Shown here in pieces: positions 1 to 10,587 of a DNA stretch of 64,000 bases. Source of the stretch: Bubalus kerabau (taxonomy: Eukaryota > Chordata > Mammalia > Artiodactyla > Bovidae); contig NC_073643.1 of assembly GCF_029407905.1 (NCBI RefSeq), positions 31,400,001 to 31,464,000 of the forward strand, read 5' to 3'. The position numbers were made by a program, and so were the translations under genes. Every line of letters begins with the position of its first letter. Positions within the stretch are counted from its first letter, which is position 1. Under the pieces are notes generated by a model. The model had not been told where the DNA came from, did not search any database, and saw only the letters and a program-made list of their open reading frames with translations.

Positions 1-1590
1 AATTTACAAATGAAGGCAGGAGCTTTATTTAATGATATCATTTAAAAGGTTCTTCATTTCTTTGTGTAGATTTAGATTTTCATTTGTTATCATTTTTCTT
101 CTCTTAAAGAACTTATGTTAATATTTCTTATGAAGTTCTGCTGGTGATGAATTTTGTTAGATTGGTTAGTCTGATAATGAGTTTGTTTCTCTATTTTTGA
201 AGAGTATTTTCACGGGACATAGAATTCTAGGGGGATAACTTTTTCTTTCTTTCAGTACCTTAAAGATGCTATTCTACTGTATATGGCTCACAACTGTGGT
301 TTTTTGGTTTTGAAGGTTTTTTTTGAGAAGTCAGCCACAATTTATATGATAATTTTTCTGTATATAACTTGTTTTATTTATTTATTTCTAAAATTTTATT
401 TTCATCATTATTTCACAGCAGATTTCTCATAATGTGCATTCATGTATATTTCTTTTTGTTTATCCCATCTGATATTTGTTGGGCTTCTTGAATCTATGAG
501 TTTATATCTTTCATCTAATTTGTAAAGATTTGGGCTTATATTTCTTAAAATATTTTTCCTGCCTGTCTATCACTATCTTCTTTAGGAACCAAGAAATAAA
601 TTTTAGACTTGGTATTATCCTTCAAGTCATTAAAACTCTGTTCAGTTCCTTTTTTTAGCTTCTTTCTCTGCATGCTTCAGTTTTATTAGTTTCTTTGAAT
701 TCCCTGATATTTTCTTCCATAGAGTCTCATCTATTTCATATTAAATGCTGCATTTTTCAGTTTTAGATATCAGTTTAGTTCTTTCTTATTATTTCCATTT
801 CTGCATTGAAACTCACTATCTATTCCCTCATAATGTTTTTATTTTCTTTTAATGTCCATGATTTATAATCATGTATTTTTTTAAAGCCTTGTATCCTGAT
901 TCTATCACCTCTATCTTTTCTAGTCTGTTTCAATTATTGACTGATCTTTCTTCACCTTTTCTTGTTTCTTCATGTGTCATGGGCTTTGTGGATGATACAC
1001 TATTGAATATCTGTGTTTTGTTGTTTTCCTTTAAATAATGTTGCATTATGTCTGGAAGGCAGTTAACTTCCATATGGATTAGCTTGATCCTTTCAATCTT
1101 GTTTTTAACATTTCTTAGGGAAAGTTTAGTATATTCTCAAGTCTGAATGGTAGCAGCTCTTCCCCTATGCATGGTCTTTCTTTTGTGTCAACTGAGTCCC
1201 CAGAATTTTCAGTGGTCTCTCCAATTACACTTAAAAACGTTCTCTCAGTTCTGTTCAAGTTCCAGAATCTCAGTGTAACTCAGAGTTACACAGTATTTAT
1301 TCTTTGCCTCTTCTTAAGGATGCTTATCCTGCATACATGCCACTTGGTATTCACCCAAAGATTCTAGGAGATCCTCGTGCAGATTTCTGAAGCTCCTTGT
1401 ATTACTTTCATCTCTCCACAACTCTGCCCTGTAAGTTCTGGTCATGTTATCAACCCTAATTCCAATCTGCTTGGTGAAACTGACATTCTCTTCTTTGGTT
1501 TTCCCTCCCTCTACCATGATCTGAAAAGAGCTTCAAAGCAAAAATCATGGGCAGTGAGAGGGATCAATCACCTCATGCATTTGAAGGACA
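1..1590 (-). mobile_element. Old L1M-type LINE, 5' portion, antisense
   Basis: The T-rich plus strand follows, in order, the layout I know for the antisense 5' half of old mammalian L1M elements: a tract like 'ttctgctggtgatgaatt', then 'atagaattctag', then the 'gagaagtcagcc' and 'ttgggcttcttgaat' stretches, then a 5'UTR-like part. No frame longer than about 80 codons survives, so it is long dead. The left end lies outside the window and the right edge is approximate. The same layout recurs at 31100-31520 and 33736-35340. Subfamily not assigned. Confidence 0.6.
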
Positions 1591-1599
1591 AAGTATAAT

Positions 1600-3849
1600 G
1601 TAACCAAGACTCCAACCAAGTTGTGCCACACACATTAGACATATTACTTAAACTTTTGATACAAAGGAGACGTAAAAGGGTTTATACAAAATATTTTTGC
1701 AAGCTGGATGTCATTGATCTCCGCCCTTTTAACCTCACCTTTCATATAAGATTCACAGGAAGCAGGTGTGATGCTGATTAGAGGCAGCAACAGGAGACCG
1801 AGCCCCTGGTATCAGCGTAAGAGTGCACACTACAAGGCTCACTTGACTTTATTCACATAAGGGAAGACTGTCTCCAGGATCTGGCCTGGCCATATATCGT
1901 GAATACTACTGGTTTACTTAATGAGAACCGACTTTTTGCATCTAATATGTTAATTTAACACCCCTAATTTTACCAAAGAAAATACTTTTCTTATGTTATT
2001 TTGTTATGTATCAAAGACTCTTCCACTAAGGATTGTCAATGCTTCTAGAATCAGGCCTTTATGATTTAAAGGAAGCTGAGTGCCCCTGGTTATAAATTCT
2101 TCATTTTGGCAACAATCTTCCTTAGCATGTAGCTTAAGGCAACACGTATAGTGTATCGCACTGTTTGTGCTAAATTCTTGAAACATCCCATTACCCTGTC
2201 CATAACAAAGAGCTGGCATTAGGAAAAAACTCAAATCTGTACCCTCTAGGATCAAATGCTTTTGAACGGAAGGGGAACAACAGATGCTTTTGGACAGAAT
2301 CTGGGAAATCTCTCACAAGGGTAATCTGACTTCCAAGGTTGGTTGTCCCTTCATAATCTGATTTTTCATATTAGAGACCAGCATTCCTGCAGTCCTTCTC
2401 TGTCTGTCCTAACCTGACTAGCATGGAGGCCTCAGGGCTACATTCCAGGGGGCTACCTTCAGGTTCTGTGGGTCAGAGCATGATATAAGGCCAGCCCAAA
2501 TTCAAAGGTAGGGAAGTTGATTTGATAGGAAGAGCTTCAGAGACTTTTTGGACCTGTTTCAGCTACCACACAATATGCACTCTGAAGACAAGGAGCAGGG
2601 TTCTATGAAAGTGTCAAAGAGATCAGCAGAATCTCACATGGCTGAAGGCTCAGCACTAGCCACCAAAACCAGTGTCTAAAGTGAGATCTCAAGAATGAAG
2701 AGACATTAACTAGAAGGAGGATAGCGTTTAAACAGCAGGATCATCATGTGTAAAGACCTGTGGCAGGTAATACATCCCATCAATGTGAAGAATGCAAGAA
2801 AGCCTTCATTTACAAAGGGATGAGTCTAGAAATGTCATGGAATTGTGAAAGGATAGTTCTTGGTCAATAAGTGTGGTAAAGAGAGCACTGAACTCAAACT
2901 TCAGACAACCAGGAGTCTCTCCCAACTTGGGAATTCAGTGGCTGTACCTTCTGATGGGAAAATGGTAGAATAAAGGGGCCACAGAATCATCCAGTGCTGT
3001 TTCCGAAATGTTTTCAGAATACTGTCAGTAAGGTGGTCCTGGGTCTAAAATGTTTGGGAAGTGCCCAATTAAATGAGTTGATTGCTGAACTGCTTGGAGA
3101 CTTTAATAAGCTCATATGTATTAGGACCAATGTGTGCTGATAACTGTTTAACAACTGGCTCTCTGAGAAAAAATATAGCTCTGATTTTGAACATTTTCCA
3201 ATTTCTGGAGTATAAATACTGCTCTGGTGTGAAGTTATCAACATCACGTCATTAAATGCATGGTTGGTTCACAGAATTCCTGAATATATAACCCATCAGC
3301 TGCCAAGCCAGCTTCAGTACACCTCTGTTAGGACTCTCAGAGGCAAAGAGAATGAAGCTTTGCCCAAAACTTCATGGCTACAGCACCCTTTTCATTGGTC
3401 ATCTAAAAGGATGACTATTTAGTGGACACACATTAGGAAATTCTGGTTTAGTTATTTTATAAGTAGGGAGACCAAGAAGCTAAGTGTCTTGCCCATAAAC
3501 ACAGATCTAAATGCAAATTAAGCTCTTCTGAACCTCAGTTCTATAGCAAAAAGTTTAATGTCTTCCTCCTTTCAAAAATGTTCTAGATTCGAAACTGCCA
3601 TTTTCTCACCATGTACCATGGTGAGTACTCTGTTAAACAAATATAAGCGTCATCACATCTGATGCTTCCCTGTGAGATGTCTAATTTTATTATCCCCATT
3701 TAAACATGAAAAAACTAGGGTGCAGAGATGTTAGGTAATTCCACCAAATGCAGCAGAGACGTGGTTTGCTATGAGATACCTTGCTCCCATGTAGAGAATT
3801 TGGTGCCATACTGCTCTATACCATGGTCAGCTACAAGAAAACAAGGCTT
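1600..3849. other. Unique or degraded sequence, no gene seen
   Basis: No convincing frame, RNA gene or young repeat. The 3410-3770 part carries degraded MIR-like stretches. The 2600-2900 part resembles an old dispersed mammalian repeat of the kind with a 'gtgcaaaggccctg' motif, but too decayed to name. Short open frames here (up to 83 codons) lack any family signature. Confidence 0.5.
3620..3770 (-). repeat. MIR SINE, degraded, antisense
   Basis: The order 'tattatccccattt', 'gaaaaaact' and 'gcagagatgttaggtaa' matches antisense MIR core ('attatccccattttacagatgaggaaactgagg'-like). Ancient mammalian SINE, no function implied. Confidence 0.55.
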
Positions 3850-3971
3850 AAGAAATGAACAAACAGCTTTCAAACATGGAGGAGCAGGAGTGGGGGGCGA
3901 AGTCGGCTCGCGCTGGGAGCCCCGCGTGCCTGCAAAAAAAAAAAAAAAAAAAAAAAAGAAATGAACAAACA
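3850..3971 (+). mobile_element. Retrocopy of an unidentified short RNA with poly(A) and 16-bp TSD
   Basis: A 68-bp GC-rich body (3866-3933) is followed by a pure A tract (3934-3957). The unit is flanked by AAGAAATGAACAAACA at 3850-3865 and 3956-3971. The target reads TT/AAGAAA, the L1-endonuclease type of site. These are the hallmarks of L1-mediated retroposition of an RNA. The perfect TSD and unbroken A tract suggest a recent event. The body has an ATG at 3875 followed by 19 open codons, so it could be a 5' exon piece of an mRNA. It has no AATAAA before the A tract, so it does not look like a normal mRNA 3' end. I do not recognise the source RNA; it does not look like tRNA, 7SL, U6 or a bovine SINE. 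Confidence 0.75.
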
Positions 3972-4164
3972 AAAGAAACAAAAAAGAAAGAAGAAACATG
4001 AAAAAAAAAAAGAAAAGAAAACAAGACTGGTGGTCTTCCTTTTCACCAATAGTGTCAGCCCTTCCCTGCTCTGATCCTTGAGCCAAAACGTTCCCATGGG
4101 CCAGGTTTAGGTAGCATTCAAACCATCAGCCCAGTCACCCCACCAGCATTTACTGATGGGTGAT

Positions 4165-4553
4165 GTTATGGATTCAATGTTTGTGTTCCCACAAAATCAA
4201 TACCTTGAAACCCTAACCCCCAATGTGGTGGTATTGGAGGGTGAGATTTGGGGAAATAATTAGGAATAGATGATGTCGTGAGGGTGGGACTGTCATTATG
4301 GGTTTAGTGCCTTTCTAAGGAAAGACACCAGAAAGCTCACTTGCTCTGTGCATGCATAAAGAGGAGGTCACAGCAGCACATGGCAAGATGGTGGCTGTGT
4401 ACAAGTTAAGAGAAGAAGCCTCAGAATTCAGCATCTCTTGCTACAGCCTTGATCTGGGACTTCACAGCCTCAAGAAGTGTGAGAAACAAAATTTTCATTG
4501 CTTAAGCCACACAATCTATAGTGTTCTGTTAGAGCAGCCTGAGCAGACAAATG
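4165..4553 (+). mobile_element. MLT1-type solo LTR (ERVL-MaLR)
   Basis: The segment starts TGTTATGGATTCAATG and runs through 'ccctaacccccaatgtgg', 'gtgggactgtcattatggg', 'gatctgggacttcacagcctc' and 'gtgttctgttagagcagcc'. That is the order of blocks in MLT1A-like LTRs. About 390 bp fits a solo LTR. It lies just upstream of the plus-strand L1. It is an old mammalian repeat and carries no gene. Confidence 0.8.
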
Positions 4554-4844
4554 TGGTGAGATGTTGAGTCTGGGGGCTGGAGAAGGAAGGAGGGAGAAAA
4601 TTAGTTCAATGGCCACAGAATTCATGACTCCACTTCCCAGGACTCCACTTAGTAGGTTAGTAATAATAGCTTTCCACTTATAATCTTTCACACCCATGAT
4701 GCCATTTGTTCCTTAAAGGGCCCTGTGGAATGTTTCCTGCCTCAGAAAGGCCTGACTTTGTCCAAGCAGTGAATCATCTTCTGTCCCTGTGTCCTTCTCA
4801 ATATATCAAGCAGCTTTATATTAACTGTAGGCTATAGATTAGGG

Positions 4845-7661
4845 ATGGTTCTCCCTGAAATAAAACTTAGAGCAGAAATAAATGCAAAAGAAACAAAAGA
4901 GATCATAGCAAAAATCAACAAAACCAAAAGCTGGTTTTTTGAAAGGATAAATAAAATTGACAAACCATTAGCCAGACTCATCAAGAAGCAAAGGGAGAAA
5001 AATCAAATCAATAAAATTAGAAATGAAAATGGAGAGATCACAACAGACAACACAGAAATACAAAGGATCATAAGAGAGTACTATCAACAATTATATGCCA
5101 ATAAAATGGACAACGTGGAAGAAATGGACAAATTCTTAGAAAAGTACAACTTTCCAAAACTGGACCAGGAAGAAATAGAAAATCTTAACAGACCCATCAC
5201 AAGCACGGAAATTGAAACTGTAATCAAAAATCTTCCAGCAAACAAAAGCCCAGGTCTAGACGGCTTCACAGCTGAATTCTACCAAAAATTTAGAGAAGAG
5301 CTAACACCTATCCTGCTCAAACTCTTCCAGAAATTTGTAGAGGATGGTAAACTTCCAAACTCATTCTATGAGGCCACCATCACCCTAATACCAAAACCTG
5401 ACAAAGATCCCACAAAAAAAGAAAACTATAGGCCAGTATCACTGATGAACATAGATGCAAAATTCCTTAACAAAATTCTAGCAATCAGAATCCAACAACA
5501 CATTAAAAAGATCATACACCATGACCAAGTGGGCTTTATCCCAGGGATGCAAGGATTCTTCAATATCCACAAATCAATCAATGTAATACACCACATTAAC
5601 AAATTGAAAAATAAAAACCATATGATTATCTCAATAGATGCAGAGAAAGCCTTTGACAAAATTCAACATCCATTTATGATAAAAACTCTCCAGAAAGCAG
5701 GAATAGCAGGAACATACCTCAACATAATAAAAGCTATATATGACAAACCCACAGCAAACATTATCCTCAATGGTGAAAAATTGAAAGCATTTCCTCTAAA
5801 GTCAGGAACAAGACAAGGGTGCCCACTTTCACCATTACTATTCAACATAGTCTTGGAAGTTTTGGCCACAGCAATCAGAGCAGAAAAAGAAATAAAAGGA
5901 ATACAAATTGGAAAAGAAGAAGTAAAACTCTCACTGTTTGCAGATGACATGATCCTCTACATAGAAAACCCTAAAGACTCCACCAGAAAATTACTAGAAC
6001 TAATAAATGACTATAGTAAAGTTGCAGGATATAAAATCAACACACAGAAATCACTTGCATTCCTATACACTAATAATGAGAAAACAGAAAGAGAAATTAA
6101 GGAAACAATTCCATTCACCATTGCAATGGAAAGAATAAAATACTTAGGAATATATCTACCTAAAGAAACTAAAGACCTATATATAGAAAACTATAAAACA
6201 CTGGTGAAAGAAATCAAAGAGGACACTAACAGATGGAGAAATATACCATGTTCATGGATTGGAAGAATCAATATAGTGAAAATGAGTATACTACCCAAAG
6301 CAATCTATAGATTCAATGCAATCCCTATCAAGCTACCAATAGTATTCTTCACAGAGCTAGAACAAATAGTTTCACAATTTGTATGGAAATACAAAAAACC
6401 TCGAATAGCCAAAGCGATCTTGAGAAAGAAGAATGGAACTGGAGGAATCAACCTACCTGACTTCAGGCTCTACTACAAAGCCACAGTTATCAAGACAGTA
6501 TGGTACTGGCACAAAGACAGAAATATAGATCAATGGAACAAAATAGAAAGCCCAGAGATAAATCCACGCACATATGGACACCTTATCTTTGACAAAGGAG
6601 GCAAGAATATACAATGGAGAAAAGACAATCTCTTTAACAAGTGGTGCTGGGAAAACTGGTCAACCACTTGTAAAAGAATGAAACTAGAACACTTTCTAAC
6701 ACCATACACAAAAATAAACTCAAAATGGATTAAAGATCTTAACGTAAGACCAGAAACTATAAAATTCCTAGAGGAGAACATAGGCAAAACACTCTCCGAC
6801 ATACATCACAGCAGGATCCTCTATGACCCACCTCCCAGAATATTGGAAATAAAAGCAAAAATAAACAAATGGGACCTAATTAACCTTAAAAGCTTCTGCA
6901 CATCAAAGGAAACTATTAGCAAGGTGAAAAGACAGCCTTCAGAATGGGAGAAGATAATAGCAAATGAAGCAACTGACAAACAACTCATCTCGAGAATATA
7001 CAAGCAACTCCTACAGCTCAACTCCAGAAAAATAAATGACCCAATTAAAAAATGGGCCAAAGAACTAAATAGACATTTCTCCAAAGAAGACATACAGATG
7101 GCTAACCAACACATGAAAAGATGCTCAACATCACTCATTATCAGAGAAATGCAAATCAAAACCACTATGAGGTACCATTTCATGCCAGTCAGAATGGCTG
7201 CGATCCAAAAGTCTACAAGTAATAAATGCTGGAGAGGGTGTGGAGAAAAGGGAACCCTCTTACACTGTTAGTGGGAATGCAAACTAGTACAGCCACTATG
7301 GAGAACAGTGTGGAGATTCCTTAAAAAACTGGAAATAGAACTGCCTTATGATCCAGCAATCCCACTGCTGGGCATACACACTGAGGAAACCAGAAGGGAA
7401 AGAGACACGTGTACCCCAATGTTCATCACAGCACTGTTTATAATAGCCAGGACATGGAAGCAACCTAGATGTCCATCAGCAGATGAATGGATAAGAAAGC
7501 AGTGGTACATATACACAATGGAGTATTACTCAGCCATTAAAAAGAATACATTTGAATCAGTTCTAATGAGGTGGATGAAACTGGAGCCTATTATACAGAG
7601 TGAAGTAAGCCAGAAAGAAAAACACCAATACAGTATACTAACGCATATATATAGAATTTAG
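4845..7661 (+). pseudogene. L1 ORF2 remnant (RT and C-terminal domains), one nonsense codon
   Basis: One 939-codon frame is interrupted only by TAG at 7269-7271. The L1-derived part starts near 4858; the ATG at 4845 lies in flanking DNA and is not a native start. Numbering from it, RT signatures appear in order: KSPGLDGF (about 134), YRPVSL, IDAEKAFDKIQH (first catalytic Asp), GTRQGCPLSPLLFN, and FADD at 365-368 (second and third Asp, 5937-5948). The C-terminal Cys-rich motif CX3CX7HX4C is split by the stop, which replaces a Trp codon (TGG to TAG) seen in the other L1 copy. RT would be enzymatically complete in sequence terms, but there is no endonuclease, ORF1 or promoter, so autonomous movement is not expected. 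Low decay indicates a young insertion. Confidence 0.95.
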
Positions 7662-8057
7662 AAAGATGGTAACAATAACCCTGTGTAGAGACAGCAAAAG
7701 AGACACTGATGTATAGAACAGTCTTCTGGACTCTGTGGGAGAGGGAGAGGGTGGAAAGATTTGGGAGAATGACATTGAAACATGTAAAATATCATGTATG
7801 AAACGAGTTGCCAGTCCAGGTTCGATGCACGATACTGGATGCTTGGGGCTGGTGCACTGGGACGACCCAGAGGGATGGAATGGGGAGGGAGGAGGGAGGA
7901 GGGTTCAGGATGGGGAACACATGTATACCTGTGGCAGATTCATTTTGATATTTGGCAAAACTAATACAATTATGTAAAGTTTAAAAATAAAATAAAATAA
8001 AAAAAAATAAATTAGAAAAAGACGTGTAAAAAAAAAAAAAGAAGAAAAAAAAAAAAA
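4855..8057 (+). mobile_element. Bovine-type L1, 5'-truncated, with 3'UTR and A-rich tail
   Basis: This L1 lacks 5'UTR, ORF1 and the endonuclease part of ORF2. It starts just before the reverse transcriptase domain and keeps all ORF2 downstream, a 3'UTR (about 7662-7980) and an A-rich tail (7980-8057). The 3'UTR contains a G-run cluster (7882-7903). Sequence match to the minus-strand L1 at 20705-30003 is strong through ORF2, but the 3'UTRs differ, so the two belong to different subfamilies. I could not find a convincing TSD: upstream 'agggatgg' and downstream 'ggggatga' are too short to rely on. Truncation during target-primed reverse transcription is the likely origin. Confidence 0.95.
7882..7903 (+). 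other. G-quadruplex-forming motif in L1 3'UTR
   Basis: Four G-runs of 3 or more separated by 1-4 bases (GGGG-A-GGG-AGGA-GGG-AGGA-GGG) fit the standard G4 pattern on the L1 sense strand. L1 3'UTRs of many mammals carry such a motif. Two other L1 3' ends here keep a C-rich equivalent on the plus strand. Confidence 0.75.
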
Positions 8058-8195
8058 GGGGATGACCTTTGAGACCCTTTCAAGATTTTAGGAAATGTGG
8101 TGTGAATACCTTCAGATGCAAGTTTGAGCAGAAGGAATAACATTCAATAGTATGGCGCAGTTGCAGGAGCTGAGAATTAAAGCCAACCTTTAATT

Positions 8196-8350
8196 AATAC
8201 AATGTAGCACTTCCTAGAGGTTGGGCACATTTGAAGGGTTTTATGTGTATTAATTCATTTAATCTTCACAATAATAACCCTAAGGCATAGCACTTATTAT
8301 TGTTATGCCATTTTACACCTTAGGGAGATAAAAGTATAGAGGAAGAAACC
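8196..8350 (-). repeat. MIR SINE, antisense
   Basis: The series 'tgtattaattcatttaatcttcacaat', 'attattgttatgccattttacacc' follows the antisense MIR core. Confidence 0.7.
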
Positions 8351-8784
8351 ACAGCTCTGACTTCAAGTGTCTCTAGATAGTTGCTGTGTGTATAAAAGGC
8401 ACAGGAGAGGAGTGAGGGATTCCAGATCACAATGTTTCATGTTCTCTTTCTCAGTTCCCTTAGAATCAGAACCACAATTTCCCTTTGCTGTCCATTTGCA
8501 CCAGCAGCCTGGTTTCAGCTTGAAGCCTCCTTCATTCATCACTCCTTCGGCACTGAAACATTTTGTTCAAATGCAAATTTACCCCGGAGAGGGAAACACA
8601 TTAAACCAATATTTTCCATTTCAGCTTTTTTTGTGTGTGAATTCATTTTCTTGATTGGTTTTTGAGTCATTGAAAAAGCCCACCCAGGGTACAAAACTAA
8701 GGGTTTTCTGTGGTGGTGGTGGTTTTGGAGGAATGGGAAGTGCCAGGCACGATACTCTGTCCTAAGGAAACGTGACCGTAACTA

Positions 8785-8960
8785 GTTCCATTCATTGAGC
8801 ACAAATCCCATGCCAGGCACTGTGCTGTGATTCCTGAAGTTCACAAAGCCATACTCTTCAAGGTAAATATCATTGTCTCCCATTTTACAGGTGGGAAAAC
8901 TGAGGTTCAGGCGAGGTTAAGTGCCAAGAAGGGAAAGCCCAGACATAGCATGACAGCTCT
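8785..8960 (-). repeat. MIR SINE, antisense
   Basis: Contains 'attgagcacaaatcccatgcc', 'ccaggcactgtgctgtg' and 'cccattttacaggtggg', the antisense MIR order. Confidence 0.8.
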
Positions 8961-9574
8961 GAGCACTTTGGCAAGCTGGAAAACACCAGAAAAACACTGC
9001 ACATTTAGCATGTGTGTGAGTATGAGGGAGGAGAGATGAACATGAGTTACTGTGAGGGGCGGATGTGCAAAGAAACATAGTCAGGGCCGGGCAGGAAGGA
9101 CAGGCGCTCTGGCCACCCTTTCCTTCCAACTCTGAGCCCACACTCTGTCCCTCGGGCCTGGCATAGCCAGCAGGTGTCCACTCCTCTTCTAATTGGCCAT
9201 GCAGCTACCCTAGAGACCCCCCCTCACCCCCCGCCCACACACACACCTCAACAGAGTGCCCTGGCTCTCTGGGGTCGATGCCTCACAGAAGGCCAGGGCC
9301 AGTCTCTGACCCTGGTTCCCACAGCTCTGCTGGTCGAGGCCTATGTGTCTTCCAGTGTCATTGCGTCGCCTTCCTTCTATAGTCACCTGAGCCTGCAGGC
9401 AGAGGGAAGGTTGGCACCAGGCCATGTGGGGAGGGGCAACGTCTCTAAACCCTAGCAGGCCTTTGCCATCTCAGGCGAGCCATCTCTCCAGCCTCCCCCA
9501 CCAAGGGGTGGGCCTTGGACAAGATGAGCTCTCCCTTGATCACCTTCCTTCTCAAAGCAAAGGAATGGTTGAAG

Positions 9575-9775
9575 TTCTGCCTCTGACAGCTCAGTGATGC
9601 AGAGGAAATTGCTCAGAGCCCTCAGTTTCCCCACATGTGAAATGGGGTGATAAGGGTAATTGTCTGGGCAGGTGACTGTGAAGATAAGTGAATTAATCCA
9701 CAGACAGTGCTGAGCCCAGGGCCTGGCATGTAGTAAATGCCCATCAATGTTCTCTGCTCTTGGTGGGGGTGTTAT
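9575..9775 (+). repeat. MIR SINE, sense
   Basis: Contains 'cctcagtttccccac', 'tgaaatggggtgataa' and 'ggcctggcatgtagtaaatg' in the sense MIR order. Confidence 0.75.
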
Positions 9776-9851
9776 TATCCATAAAGGAGGAATAATACCA
9801 GTCACAGTAATCTTGGGCTGCATTCTGCATTTTAACCATTTTGCTCTTCTA

Positions 9852-9852
9852 C

Positions 9853-9883
<31 letters not shown>

Positions 9884-9884
9884 T
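9852..9884. repeat. (CA)n microsatellite
   Basis: About 15 near-perfect CA units, interrupted early by a CG unit. Likely polymorphic. Confidence 0.95.
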
Positions 9885-10587
9885 CGTGTCTGTGGGTGTA
9901 GATGCACAGGCAGAGCCAGCAGATAGGAGCTCTGTTCAGCTTTGGGCTGTGCCCAGCTCCCTGGGGCAGCCCTGGGCAAGTCCCTTGTCCTCCTCACCAG
10001 GTTCTGGGGTGGACTTCAAATTTAAGTGGAAATTGCTGACGTGAACTGTCAGGGGTCAAGACCTGGAGGCCAAATTGAGGTGGCAGATGAGTTCTTGGAG
10101 CAGTGTTTTGCCAAAAGTTTTCACTTTCATCTCTGGTTCAAAGGATTTGTTAACAAAATAAATAATACAAATATTTATTAGAGAATTATCTAGCTTATTT
10201 TCAATATACTCACATTAAAAGAAAAGAGAAATAGGAAGAGCAGAGAATACAATACCAAATTTGGTTTTCACCAACATCCAGACTTAAACAGAGATGGAAA
10301 CTCCCATGTCACAACACATCTGGAGTCCCAGTTGGGAAAGAGTCCCAGGCAGCACGTCCACACCACGGGTGAGACTTTAAAGATTACAGTTTGGGGATTC
10401 CCTCTTGTAATCCCTGGTGAGGCAAACTGATATCATCATCAGTCTGTAACCAAATTGCAAGCCTGATTTCATGTTAATGCTGTGTGTTTCGTCTTGTGAA
10501 ACTTGGAATAATGCTAAGCCTAGGGCTTGGTTGGCCAGGCCCCCTCCAGGGGTTCAACAATCTCAAGATTCCTTCCCCATTTTATCT

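Larger units (their letters stand above)
8060..10576. other. Unique DNA with scattered MIRs and a CA repeat
   Basis: No gene supported. Frames of up to 181 codons (9452-9997, minus) run through a CA repeat and MIR sequence and show no domain. The 9040-9520 part is GC-richer than its neighbours but has no CpG-island character or promoter signal I can defend. The 10140-10576 stretch has no recognised content. Confidence 0.5.

Noticed and set aside
2781..2860. CEECKKAF reading like a C2H2 zinc finger
   Set aside because: Only half a finger, no His pair at the right spacing, no neighbouring fingers or linker. Surroundings look like an old dispersed repeat.
3769..4097. Phe-rich minus frames of 105 and 75 codons
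   Set aside because: Produced by the poly(A) tract of the retrocopy and the A-rich sequence after it.
4845..4857. ATG at 4845 as native ORF2 start
   Set aside because: L1 homology begins just after; this ATG comes from flanking DNA.
7820..7835. GGTTCGATGC as a tRNA or Pol III B box
   Set aside because: Part of the young L1 3'UTR; no A box or tRNA fold around it.
4848..8065. GGGATG repeats as TSD of the plus-strand L1
   Set aside because: Only six or seven bases, and not placed exactly at both junctions.
9452..9997. 181-codon minus frame
   Set aside because: Runs through a CA repeat (poly Val-Cys) and a MIR; no domain and no start context.
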